Assembly: GCA_001602415.1 (NCBI GenBank)
Contig: CP012155.1
Coordinates: forward strand, 620,001-684,000
Direction: 5' to 3'
Source: Bacteroidetes bacterium UKL13-3
Lineage (GTDB): Bacteria; Bacteroidota; Bacteroidia; UKL13-3
DNA: 64,000 nucleotides
Made by a program: the position numbers and the translations under genes. The notes under the pieces were generated by a model. That model was not told where the DNA came from, did no database searches, and saw only the letters and a list, made by a program, of their open reading frames with translations. Positions 28,807-37,503 of this stretch are shown here, in pieces. How positions within the stretch are numbered: the stretch's first letter is position 1; every line of letters begins with the position of its first letter.

Positions 28807-31800
28807 TTAATGAATAACTACAAGTTTTATCTTATCAGACTTTCCATTTGAAGTTAGTGAAACAAAGTAAATTCCATCTTGAACATTAGCGGTTGGTAAT
28901 TCAATTTCATTCATACCCGAAACACCATTTAAATTTATTTTATCTAAAAGGAGTTTTCCTTGAATATCTGCTACGGAAATGATAAGCTCTTCGGAAGTTT
29001 GCAATGTAAATGATAGCGTACTATTACCGTTGGTAGGATTTGGGTATAATTTCATAAACCTATTTGTGTTTATCTCACCTAGTCCAACTGCCTTTTTGCG
29101 TAAAACTAATAAGTTAAATGTTTGCGAAGCTTGCAGAGAATCAGCCTCCTCATATGCTCTAACTGTCCATTTTAACAAAATAGAATCTCCATCAGGTATT
29201 GACTTAGACGACAGTAAATCATCTATTGCTCCTGCCGTTAAGGTAAGTTTGTTATCAGATCCTGCATTATCTGCATTAAGGCTTATCCAAGGATTTACGG
29301 AGGTTCCAGACGTTTGGTCTAACAACCATTTATATGTAGCACCAGTTGCCGAGGCCGACCAATTAATAACTACAGGAGTTGTTTGGTTTTGTTCTACTTC
29401 AAGACGTGTGTTATTTGCAGGAGAGGTTAATGCAAATGGCTGTAGCTTACGTTTACGAACAATATTAATATTGAAATCTTGCGAAGCCTTTAATGAATCA
29501 CCATTGAGTTTGTAAGCATAAACAGTCCATTTTAATTGCGCTGAATCACCTTTTTTAACAGAGAGTGAAGCAAGAATATTATCTACATATCCCGATGTTA
29601 AGGTTAGCATATTGTCATTTCCATTATTGTTTGATGGCACTCGTAAAAGAGGAGCAGCGAAGCTTCCTGTTGGAGTTGTTGCAAACCACATGTATTTGGC
29701 GGAATTTGAAGATGCACCCCAATTGATATTGATGGCAGCAGTGCTGTTTTGTTCAACCTCAACTCTAGCGTTGTTTGCAGGTGAAACGAGGTTGAAAGAT
29801 CCAAGTACAATAGGTGCTGGTGTGCGAACAATCCAAATATTATGCGACTGAGATGCAACCATTGAATCGTTACCTAAGTATGCATAAGCAGTCCATTTAA
29901 GTAAAATAGAATCGCCTCTTACCACACCTTTTGTTGCTGCTAATGTATCAAATTGACTGTAACTATAAACAAATGCGGTATCTGAATTTTTAGGTCCTAC
30001 TGCCCAAGGAGTATTGTAATTACCTGTTGCAGTCGTTACAAACCATTTGTGCGAAGTTGCATTCAATGCTTTATTCCAGTTAAATATTATAGAAGCACTG
30101 CTTGCTACTGAAGTTACAATTTTGCTATTGTTTGCAGGATTTGCCAAGTTAAAAGAAGATAATTGTGGTATGATTTCTTTTTTTCGCAAGCCTTGCAATT
30201 GATAACCTAACGTACAGCCAGCAGCCGGAGACGAACAAAATTGAATTAGTGTTCCTTCAAAGGTAAATGGTCCGCTAGGTATAGCTGTTGCCGGAGCATC
30301 ATCTAATTCAGTATCTTGAGCAGCAATTACTCTCAGTACCATTGTATCTCCTAGAGTGGTTCCATCCCAAATAGTATAGTTGGTGCCGGCAGCAAAATTT
30401 CCGGTTGCAACAGTTCTCAAGTTGGCAACACGTACCAGTTTGCTTTCATATTGCTCACCGGCTGTGTTAATTTGCTTTAATGTAACCACAACAGGAGTAG
30501 GTAAGGTTACGTTTTTTGCGAGTATGGTAACACGGTTGTTTCCATTGTATGCTCCACTAGTTAGTTGAATTTGTGCATAGTTGCTAAAATCATTACGAGT
30601 ACCAATAATTTCTACACTGTCACCTTCCTTTAAACCACCCGATAAAATTGAGTCAACCATGGAGCCTATACTTTGTCGAACTGCTATTGCACCTGTTGCA
30701 TCCTGTATGTAAATGAATCTTCCCCATGCTCTTGTAACAATTCCACGTGTTCTTAAAATAGTAGCTTGTGATACCTGTCTGGCTTGAGCAACAGTTAGTA
30801 GAGGGTATTCAAAAATAATTGAATCGGCACGAGCATTTAACAATTGAATGCGCTTATCGCCTTGTAAGGTTGTATCTCTGGCTGAATATGCTGAGGTTGT
30901 TGTATTGTGACGAGCTAGCATGTATTCGGCAAAAGCATCTTGCTCGCTTCCTTTAGCAGCAAAAGTTGCTGTTCCATTTACTTTGATTGCAGTATCTAAA
31001 TTTACCTGAGCAGTTACCACTTGAGGGAAAGGATAATTATCGCCACCAACTAGTGAACCTGGAGCAGAGGCATTCGCCAAAAAATTTAAGGTTACTATTT
31101 TATATATTCTTGTTGTATCTCCGAATAATTTTCCATCGCGAACAATTGTATCTTGCTTGTTACCCAATGAATCAATTATTACCAATGAAACAATTTTATT
31201 GTTTGCTGAGCGAGTGCTGTCGTAACTAAACGTCACCCCGCCTACTTGAGGGAATTGTCCTGGAGTTGTGTTTGGCACTGTTGCTGAAATTCCATGCTCT
31301 AATAATTTTTTTAATCCAAATGCATTTGTTGTTACAATTACCAATCCGTTATTAAAGCGCAAGGAGTTTTCAATATCCAATTGCGAAATATCTCCTCTGG
31401 CTTTTCCTGCAGATGGGTTTGCTAAAGTGTTTTCTAAAATTGTAGTAGAACCAACAGCATTTACATATCCAATGGCTGAACGAATACCGCCACCATTTTT
31501 TATAGATACACGCACCTGAGGGTCTATTTGCCTTGCATACCACAAATTTGCATCGCTTGATAGGTTGCCTAAGTTTGTTTCTTCTGTTCTTACAAGGCTT
31601 CTTCTTCCTTCAAGAAAAACTGTTGATTTTCCAGAAATATTACCATCTTTTGTATTGATAACAGTTGAAATAGCAGCAGTTAATGTGCGAACAGCGTTAC
31701 CTTTTGTGCCATTTACAAATGCTGCACTGTACGACCCCCATAAACTGGTTACCATTGCTGTATCTGCGGCATATGCTCCGTTAATGGTTGAGTCTAATAA

Positions 31801-34800
31801 GTTGGGTAATAATCTTCCTAATGAATCAAAATCACATACAAAACGACCAACATATTTCCATTCACTTGTTGTATTTAAAATGGCTAATGGCTCATTGTCA
31901 AAATTGGTTGTTAAAATCGGATACTTGTCGGTAACCGGAATTCCAGGTCTTATTCTGTCGTTACCATCGGCACACAAACTATGTGAACCTCCAGCAATTA
32001 TAATATCAACTCCTTTTAACAATGGAGCAAGTGCTTTTTCATTAGCTAATTGTTGCAAGTGACTCAATAGAATAATTTTGTTGATGCCCATTAATCTTAA
32101 CGAGTCGATGGCTGGTTGCAAAACAGCAGCCAAAGCAGGCATATTATCCGAACCGCCTGAAATTACATTAGTAGCTCCTATTGAAGAGATGGTTGCTAAT
32201 ACTTGTGTAGTTGCACCCACAATACCCACTCGCTCTCCATTCATTAAAATTACTGCTGACGGGGCAATACCTTTTTTCTGATTATTATTCGTTATGTTTA
32301 CAGGGGTTTTAAAACTATCAACCAATAAGCGTTGTGTAGTTGTTAAATAATTTAAATTTATGTCTGCTGAAAAATTAAGATTAGCACTAAGGAATGGAAA
32401 CTGAGCGCCTATCCAACGTTTATCAACTCCATTTGATCTGATATCAACACCTATAATGCTGTTAATTTCAGGTGTTCCCAAATCAAACTCGTGATTTCCA
32501 AAGGTCGAACCTTGGAAACCCATTATATTCATCATAGCAATATCTGTTCTGCCTATTGCTGCTCTTAAACCTGCTGTAGTTCCTTGATAATAAGTTGATG
32601 CAGTATTTCTAAGAGGTGCTTGCATACTTGGGTCTTCGCCAGCCGATAAAAATGGGCTAGGAATAAAACAATCACCCGATGCTAAACGCACGGTATTTAA
32701 ATATGTATCTTCTAAATTATCCATTACAGCAGCAAAGTTGGGAGCATCTATTGGAGCATCCAACCCAGATTCCATATCGGATGCGTGCAAGATTTGCAAC
32801 CGGAAAGCACTAAGATTGGAGGGAGGGGTATAATTTGTTAGCTTCTTGGTATTACTTAAACGATATGTAATTACTTGACTTGTGTTACCCGTTGCAGTTG
32901 CAATACCATTTGCAAGTGTCGATTTTTGTCCAAAATCATTATCATTTCCAATAGCAATGGTGCTGTCATTTATGATGGCTAAACCTTCTGCTTTATCTAA
33001 TGTTGCAGGCCAGCCGCTGGCTAGCAAATCCATCACCAATGTTTTAGTAACAGCTTTAATTCCGTTGTTTGCCAAGCCTGTTGAATCAATTAATCCTTCT
33101 AGAGTTAAGCTTCCATATAAACCAGAGGTAACACTAGTAGCCTGATTGATATTAATTCGGTAAAGACGCTTGATGTCGGATGCTCCGCGAGCGGCTGATT
33201 CTAATACAAGAAACGTGCTATCGTTAATTGCTGCCATATCACCTATTTTCCAGTCGCTCGTTCTTATCTGGTTGGCACCACTGGCTCCAATAATACCATC
33301 GTTTAAATAGGCAAGCATGCGTTGGTTACCGCTAGTGGGGTCTATTTCTAATATACGGTGAACTCGTGAGTTATCGCCAATAGTTTGAGTAGGATATAAA
33401 ATAGGACTTTGAATCATTGCATAAATTTTTCCATTTGGAGCAATAGAGATGCCTTCAAATCCGCGATTGTTTTTGCGGTATTTAAATACGGTATCAATTT
33501 GCATATCTATCGTTTGCGCTCCAGCTAAGTTTGCATAAGGAGTATATCTTTTTGTAACTACACCAGTTAAATCAAGCTTCCAGATGGTAGCTCCGCCTTC
33601 TTCGCACAACCAGAAGTTTCCATTTTTATCAACAACCAAACCTTCAGGGTCTATACCAAATGTGTCTTTTGGTGTAGTTTTTAAATTAAAGTTCGAACAG
33701 TTTAATACTGTATCTGTTGATGCTATCTCGCTTGCGGTACTACCTAAACCTGTTGGATTAATAATGCCTGACGCACCTGTTCCATTAGGACGTTTGATGG
33801 TTATTGTTTGTAAAATGTGTATCGAATCGCCTTGAATACGGATACGATGAATTTTTGGGGTGTATGATGGGAATGCATACATTTTATCATATGTAGGACG
33901 GCATCCTGCAAGGTTTGCATTTGCACAGTCAATGTTTACACCTCTATCCGAACAGGTCCAAAATTCTGTTCCGTTTGTATTTGGAATTGGAAATAAGGTA
34001 GAAAAGCCAGCCTCTCTATAATTAATACCTTGAAAGGTTCCAATAGGTGCTGAGGTATTATTTTTATATTCCTGCAATTTGGTAATTCCTTGTGTTTCTG
34101 GAGTAGTAATGCTAAATAAAGCTACAGTTGCACTTACCTCATTGGAAAGCATAATCATATTTTGACCGTTAGGACTTTCGGAAGCAGGAATAAATACAAT
34201 TCCTTCTGGACCTAAGTCGCCAACAGTTGCAATATTTGCCTGGTTTGGTGTTACATTAAAATTTCTTGAATTTATATATTGTACAAAATATGGAGCCATG
34301 GGATTGGTGATATTGTAAATCATGATTCCACCTATTCTCTCTAAAGCAACAAATGCATATGTGCTGTCTTTTATTTTACCAACCGTTACCGATTCTGGTT
34401 CCGGACCTTTGTTATCGCTCCTATCATCTAAGGCATTAGTATTATGTCCTGCGTTGAAATTAGCAGGGAACCGGGCAAGTGTATTTCGTTCAAAGTCATC
34501 TTTACTATCCCATACCAATGCTCCAGTTGTGGCATTCCAAATAGTAAAACTACGACCACCATAAGTGAAAATACTATCAAATTTTCCATCATTATTAAAA
34601 TCACCAAAACGGTTTGTAACATTTAAGCGACCTAAAGCAGCGTTGGCTTTTAGAGTAGCAACATTACTTGCTAAACCGCCAAATTTTGCAGTATCTAATA
34701 CATATGACGCATCACTTAAACGAACCTCTTCATTATTTGCAGAACCCCAATCAGCACGGGCATCACCTTCATTTGCTGTTACCAAGTATTGTTGTCCGTT

Positions 34801-35745
34801 TGCTTTGTAGGATGAAATTCCATCAGGTAGAAACAAACCGAATACTGGCCAGTTGTTGATATTGGCTAAAGCTGTACTTCCTGCTCCATCTCTGTCTGAT
34901 GGGTCTAAGCCGGCACCTGTTACATTATAATTTTTAAATCCTAAAGGCAATAAACTTGTTACAGTTGCGGTGTTAATATTAACTACTGCAATGCAATTGT
35001 TTTCCTGACAAGTAACCCAGGCTGTTGCTCCATCGTCTGAAATTGTGATGTATTCTGGTTCTAAATCCTCTGCTACTGTGGAGTTACGAAGAAACGTTCC
35101 ACCTAATTGAATCCGACCATACACTCGAATAAGCGGATGAAGAATAGTTGGAGCATTAAATGCTGTGAAGTTTGCCGTTTGAACATTGGCTTGTGTTAAA
35201 GATGCTGCGCCACCTGAAAGATCAATAATTGAAATAGAACCTTCGGGATCAATAGTGTAGCCAACATTTGGTTCACCTTCATTTGCTACCAATAGTTTTG
35301 AACCATCAGGAGTGAACACAATATGATCAGCATTGGCACCAACTTTTACTTTGCTGATAAAGTTTCCATTGATGTCCAAAAAAACAATTGAACTTGGATT
35401 TGTTTTTCCGTTTGAGTCAATTACAGCAACGGCTACTAATCCATTTTTGCAAGCCACAGAAGTCAAGTCAATACCATAAGGTTTGATAGAAATCTTAGAT
35501 ATTTGTGACGGAAGTGCAGGGTTACTAGCGTTTACAATTCGAAGCGAACTGTCTGGTCCATTTGTTACAAACATTCGTTTAGATGTTGGATCAAATGCTG
35601 CGATTTCTGCAGCACCTCCATCTGAAGTATAATTACCGATGGAATAACGACCCAAAAATTGAGCATTGATTTGTGCTTTTGCTTCAAACTGCAACAGCAG
35701 CATTGCAATCCCACTAAAAAATAAATAAGTTAATTGTTTTTTCAT
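28807..35745 (-). CDS. Giant multi-enzyme T9SS-secreted protein (phytase-like plus 5'-nucleotidase modules)
   Basis: 2312 residues. Signal peptide at 1-25 (ending 'AKAQ'). Residues about 30-555: choice-of-anchor I/LVIVD-type beta-propeller. About 560-975: esterase-like-activity-of-phytase domain ('PTGLGSTASEIAS', 'GIDPEGLVV', 'GFEGISIAPNGKIYAM'). About 980-1640: metallophosphoesterase and 5'-nucleotidase C-terminal domains ('LQILHASDMESGLDA', 'TFGNHEFDLG', 'NLGNLSSDANLWYAR'). About 1645-1860: OB-fold/DUF5689-like. About 1865-2215: three SusE-like repeats starting 'F(N/A)L.(N/S)PANN'. About 2225-2312: T9SS type A sorting domain ('KLYPNPTNGNSTLSF'). It probably releases phosphate or nucleosides at the cell surface. 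All modules look intact; the usual metal-binding DxH of the nucleotidase is changed to 'HASD', so activity needs testing. Confidence 0.9.
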   Translation of the reverse strand: MKKQLTYLFFSGIAMLLLQFEAKAQINAQFLGRYSIGNYTSDGGAAEIAAFDPTSKRMFVTNGPDSSLRIVNASNPALPSQISKISIKPYGIDLTSVACKNGLVAVAVIDSNGKTNPSSIVFLDINGNFISKVKVGANADHIVFTPDGSKLLVANEGEPNVGYTIDPEGSISIIDLSGGAASLTQANVQTANFTAFNAPTILHPLIRVYGRIQLGGTFLRNSTVAEDLEPEYITISDDGATAWVTCQENNCIAVVNINTATVTSLLPLGFKNYNVTGAGLDPSDRDGAGSTALANINNWPVFGLFLPDGISSYKANGQQYLVTANEGDARADWGSANNEEVRLSDASYVLDTAKFGGLASNVATLKANAALGRLNVTNRFGDFNNDGKFDSIFTYGGRSFTIWNATTGALVWDSKDDFERNTLARFPANFNAGHNTNALDDRSDNKGPEPESVTVGKIKDSTYAFVALERIGGIMIYNITNPMAPYFVQYINSRNFNVTPNQANIATVGDLGPEGIVFIPASESPNGQNMIMLSNEVSATVALFSITTPETQGITKLQEYKNNTSAPIGTFQGINYREAGFSTLFPIPNTNGTEFWTCSDRGVNIDCANANLAGCRPTYDKMYAFPSYTPKIHRIRIQGDSIHILQTITIKRPNGTGASGIINPTGLGSTASEIASTDTVLNCSNFNLKTTPKDTFGIDPEGLVVDKNGNFWLCEEGGATIWKLDLTGVVTKRYTPYANLAGAQTIDMQIDTVFKYRKNNRGFEGISIAPNGKIYAMIQSPILYPTQTIGDNSRVHRILEIDPTSGNQRMLAYLNDGIIGASGANQIRTSDWKIGDMAAINDSTFLVLESAARGASDIKRLYRININQATSVTSGLYGSLTLEGLIDSTGLANNGIKAVTKTLVMDLLASGWPATLDKAEGLAIINDSTIAIGNDNDFGQKSTLANGIATATGNTSQVITYRLSNTKKLTNYTPPSNLSAFRLQILHASDMESGLDAPIDAPNFAAVMDNLEDTYLNTVRLASGDCFIPSPFLSAGEDPSMQAPLRNTASTYYQGTTAGLRAAIGRTDIAMMNIMGFQGSTFGNHEFDLGTPEINSIIGVDIRSNGVDKRWIGAQFPFLSANLNFSADINLNYLTTTQRLLVDSFKTPVNITNNNQKKGIAPSAVILMNGERVGIVGATTQVLATISSIGATNVISGGSDNMPALAAVLQPAIDSLRLMGINKIILLSHLQQLANEKALAPLLKGVDIIIAGGSHSLCADGNDRIRPGIPVTDKYPILTTNFDNEPLAILNTTSEWKYVGRFVCDFDSLGRLLPNLLDSTINGAYAADTAMVTSLWGSYSAAFVNGTKGNAVRTLTAAISTVINTKDGNISGKSTVFLEGRRSLVRTEETNLGNLSSDANLWYARQIDPQVRVSIKNGGGIRSAIGYVNAVGSTTILENTLANPSAGKARGDISQLDIENSLRFNNGLVIVTTNAFGLKKLLEHGISATVPNTTPGQFPQVGGVTFSYDSTRSANNKIVSLVIIDSLGNKQDTIVRDGKLFGDTTRIYKIVTLNFLANASAPGSLVGGDNYPFPQVVTAQVNLDTAIKVNGTATFAAKGSEQDAFAEYMLARHNTTTSAYSARDTTLQGDKRIQLLNARADSIIFEYPLLTVAQARQVSQATILRTRGIVTRAWGRFIYIQDATGAIAVRQSIGSMVDSILSGGLKEGDSVEIIGTRNDFSNYAQIQLTSGAYNGNNRVTILAKNVTLPTPVVVTLKQINTAGEQYESKLVRVANLRTVATGNFAAGTNYTIWDGTTLGDTMVLRVIAAQDTELDDAPATAIPSGPFTFEGTLIQFCSSPAAGCTLGYQLQGLRKKEIIPQLSSFNLANPANNSKIVTSVASSASIIFNWNKALNATSHKWFVTTATGNYNTPWAVGPKNSDTAFVYSYSQFDTLAATKGVVRGDSILLKWTAYAYLGNDSMVASQSHNIWIVRTPAPIVLGSFNLVSPANNARVEVEQNSTAAININWGASSNSAKYMWFATTPTGSFAAPLLRVPSNNNGNDNMLTLTSGYVDNILASLSVKKGDSAQLKWTVYAYKLNGDSLKASQDFNINIVRKRKLQPFALTSPANNTRLEVEQNQTTPVVINWSASATGATYKWLLDQTSGTSVNPWISLNADNAGSDNKLTLTAGAIDDLLSSKSIPDGDSILLKWTVRAYEEADSLQASQTFNLLVLRKKAVGLGEINTNRFMKLYPNPTNGNSTLSFTLQTSEELIISVADIQGKLLLDKINLNGVSGMNEIELPTANVQDGIYFVSLTSNGKSDKIKLVVIH

Positions 35746-35751
35746 AATGTA

Positions 35752-35768
35752 TTGTTGTTTGACAACAA
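35752..35768. promoter_or_regulatory. Small hairpin in the leader of the giant gene
   Basis: TTGTTG and CAACAA (35752-35757 and 35763-35768) with a five-base loop lie 6-23 nt upstream of the start codon of the giant gene. Could be an operator or a translation-affecting hairpin; no protein partner is known. Confidence 0.35.
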
Positions 35769-35832
35769 ATCACAAGCTGCAATATTATCTTATTGCATTA
35801 GGTGTATTAACGAAATGTAATTAAATCATTAA

Positions 35833-36815
35833 TTTATATCCGCTATATTACCAGTAAGTTTTAGCAACGGCAAGAGTTAGTCTATCAAAGAGTTTATCTC
35901 CAAAGTATCTTCTATTGAGTTTATAGCAAAACTCGTTGAGATAATTTTGCAGGTATAGACCTTTAATTTTGTGATAAATTCCGAGTAGCATTTTTTTGGC
36001 GTTTGCAATTGCAATATGCACCCATTTAAGTGTAGTGTTGGTTGTAATCTCAGTTGATACTTCACTTACATGAACCTCAACATAATCAGCAATATCTACG
36101 TAACTCGTGCTTTTATCGGTAAATACAATACTGCTATCTTCAATGTTGTTAATGAACAAGCTATTGATTGCATCAGACTTATGATTATTTAAAACCTGCA
36201 TCTTAAAGTACCTGCAATGTTTCGATGTAATACCTGTATCCAAATTTTCAAGTGGTGTTGATTCTGCTAAAACCGCTACGTTTTGTTGCTTTTGGCTTCC
36301 TTTTCCTCGCTTTAACTTTGTTCCTTCAGGAGTGGCTTTTTCAAAATAGCCCTCGTCCATTTCTATCATTCCTGTAAGTGTATATAAAGAATCTCGTTTA
36401 CCCATTGCTTCTCTTATTTTATGCATCAAGTTCCATATGCTTGCATAACGTGAGTGATCCATTTGCTTTTGGAGTTCCGTTGCAGATATTCCTTTTTTAG
36501 TTAAACTCATAAAAGCCATCGCCATGTACCATTTTTGAAAAGGTAATTTGGCATGCTCCATAATTGTTCCGCTACGCAGTATAGTTCTAAAATCACAGCG
36601 GCTGCACTGCCATTGATACTTAGCTTTTAGCCAATAATGTTTTGTACATCTACACTCTTTACAACTGATACCTTCTTGCTCGCGTTTAAGCCTAAAATGT
36701 TCCTTGCAACTTTGCTCATCAGGAAATTGTTTGATAAAGTTTATTAATTTCATGTTGCAAAGTTCTGCCCTTTGTCCGCATCCTATCTGCGGAGTGGTAT
36801 ATTTGCGGATATACG
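35833..36815. mobile_element. Complete IS1595-type insertion sequence
   Basis: About 983 bases. Imperfect inverted ends: TATATCCGC near 35835-35843 and its inverse near 36805-36813, with matches continuing to TACCA inside (about 16 of 20 positions). The 10-base sequence TAAATCATTA lies just outside both ends (35822-35831 and 36816-36825), consistent with target-site duplication (IS1595 elements usually make 8 bases). The single transposase gene is intact, so the element could be active. It lies 86 bases upstream of the giant gene start. Confidence 0.85.
35848..36753 (-). CDS. IS1595 family transposase
   Basis: 301 residues. N-terminal zinc-ribbon with 'CKECRCTKH' and 'CSRCDFRT' Cys pairs (about residues 34-57), a helical linker with 'WYMAMAFMSLTKKGISATEL', then the ISXO2-like DDE-type catalytic domain: first Asp in 'GMIEMDEGYFE', second in 'SIVFTDKSTSY', and the C-terminal segment 'WVHIAIANAKKMLLGIYHKI'. 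Full length with no frameshift. Confidence 0.92.
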   Translation of the reverse strand: MKLINFIKQFPDEQSCKEHFRLKREQEGISCKECRCTKHYWLKAKYQWQCSRCDFRTILRSGTIMEHAKLPFQKWYMAMAFMSLTKKGISATELQKQMDHSRYASIWNLMHKIREAMGKRDSLYTLTGMIEMDEGYFEKATPEGTKLKRGKGSQKQQNVAVLAESTPLENLDTGITSKHCRYFKMQVLNNHKSDAINSLFINNIEDSSIVFTDKSTSYVDIADYVEVHVSEVSTEITTNTTLKWVHIAIANAKKMLLGIYHKIKGLYLQNYLNEFCYKLNRRYFGDKLFDRLTLAVAKTYW

Positions 36816-36825
36816 TAAATCATTA

Positions 36826-37453
36826 GTTAAAAAATAACTGATGGCGTTTTTTGATGAAGCCTTGTTGATGCTAAGTTCTTCAACCCTTTAGGAATGTTTT
36901 TATATTCTTTGGCATAATGAATTAAAATGGTTTGGCTGTAATAACTGTGCTCACTGCATTCAAACTCTTTTTAACATTGTTCATACTCTGCCTAAAAGTA
37001 TGGTGTAATTTTATGGCACCATTATTCTCGTTTACATCAAATTGAGTAAGCACTAAAATGTTTAAGCAGTAACTCAATGGTTTGGAAGAATTGAAATAAT
37101 GAAGACTCATAGGATAAATATGGCGAATCAAGGTTTGTAGTTTTGACAAACACATTACCATAATTGTATATTTAACACCAAAGTGTTTGTGTGTTGGTTG
37201 AAGTTTTGTACATGATAAAAATGGAAAAGATATATAAAATGACTGCAATGATGATTGACGAGTATACTATTCTACTGCTATTGAATTTTAGCTGCCATAT
37301 ATTTAATAATATTTAATAAACAGAAAACATGTTTTTATGCGGCTTTCGATAGAGTTATATTTCAGGTTATACCTTGGTAATGATTTATTAATGTTAATAA
37401 AACAGAATCATTATATAGCACACAGTTATTTGCATTTCAAATAAATAAAGAAA
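36826..37453. other. Gene-poor region between the IS and the PhoX-like gene
   Basis: Holds a 108-codon open frame on the minus strand (36922-37248) matching nothing I know and with no clear start context, possibly a decayed gene. Nearer the PhoX-like gene an inverted repeat AATGATT / AATCATT (about 37379-37385 and 37405-37411) might be an operator. No clear promoter box. Confidence 0.35.
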
Positions 37454-37503
37454 ATGAAAAAAAATTACTTCCTGCCATATTTCTTGCTTCGTCAATAGCA
37501 ACA
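37454..37503 (+). other. Out-of-frame signal peptide at an A8 tract (5' end of PhoX-like gene)
   Basis: ATG at 37454 is followed by eight A (37457-37464). As written, the frame from this ATG stops after 14 codons. With one more A, the start would read MKKKLLPAIFLASSIATMAQ, a textbook signal peptide that joins in frame to the PhoX-like protein at 37504. So the gene is one base short in a homopolymer: sequencing error, phase-variable tract, transcriptional slippage or a recent mutation. Confidence 0.8.

Noticed and set aside
36922-37248. 108-codon minus-strand frame near the IS element
   Set aside because: No start context and no known family; composition looks noncoding. May be a gene remnant but cannot be supported.
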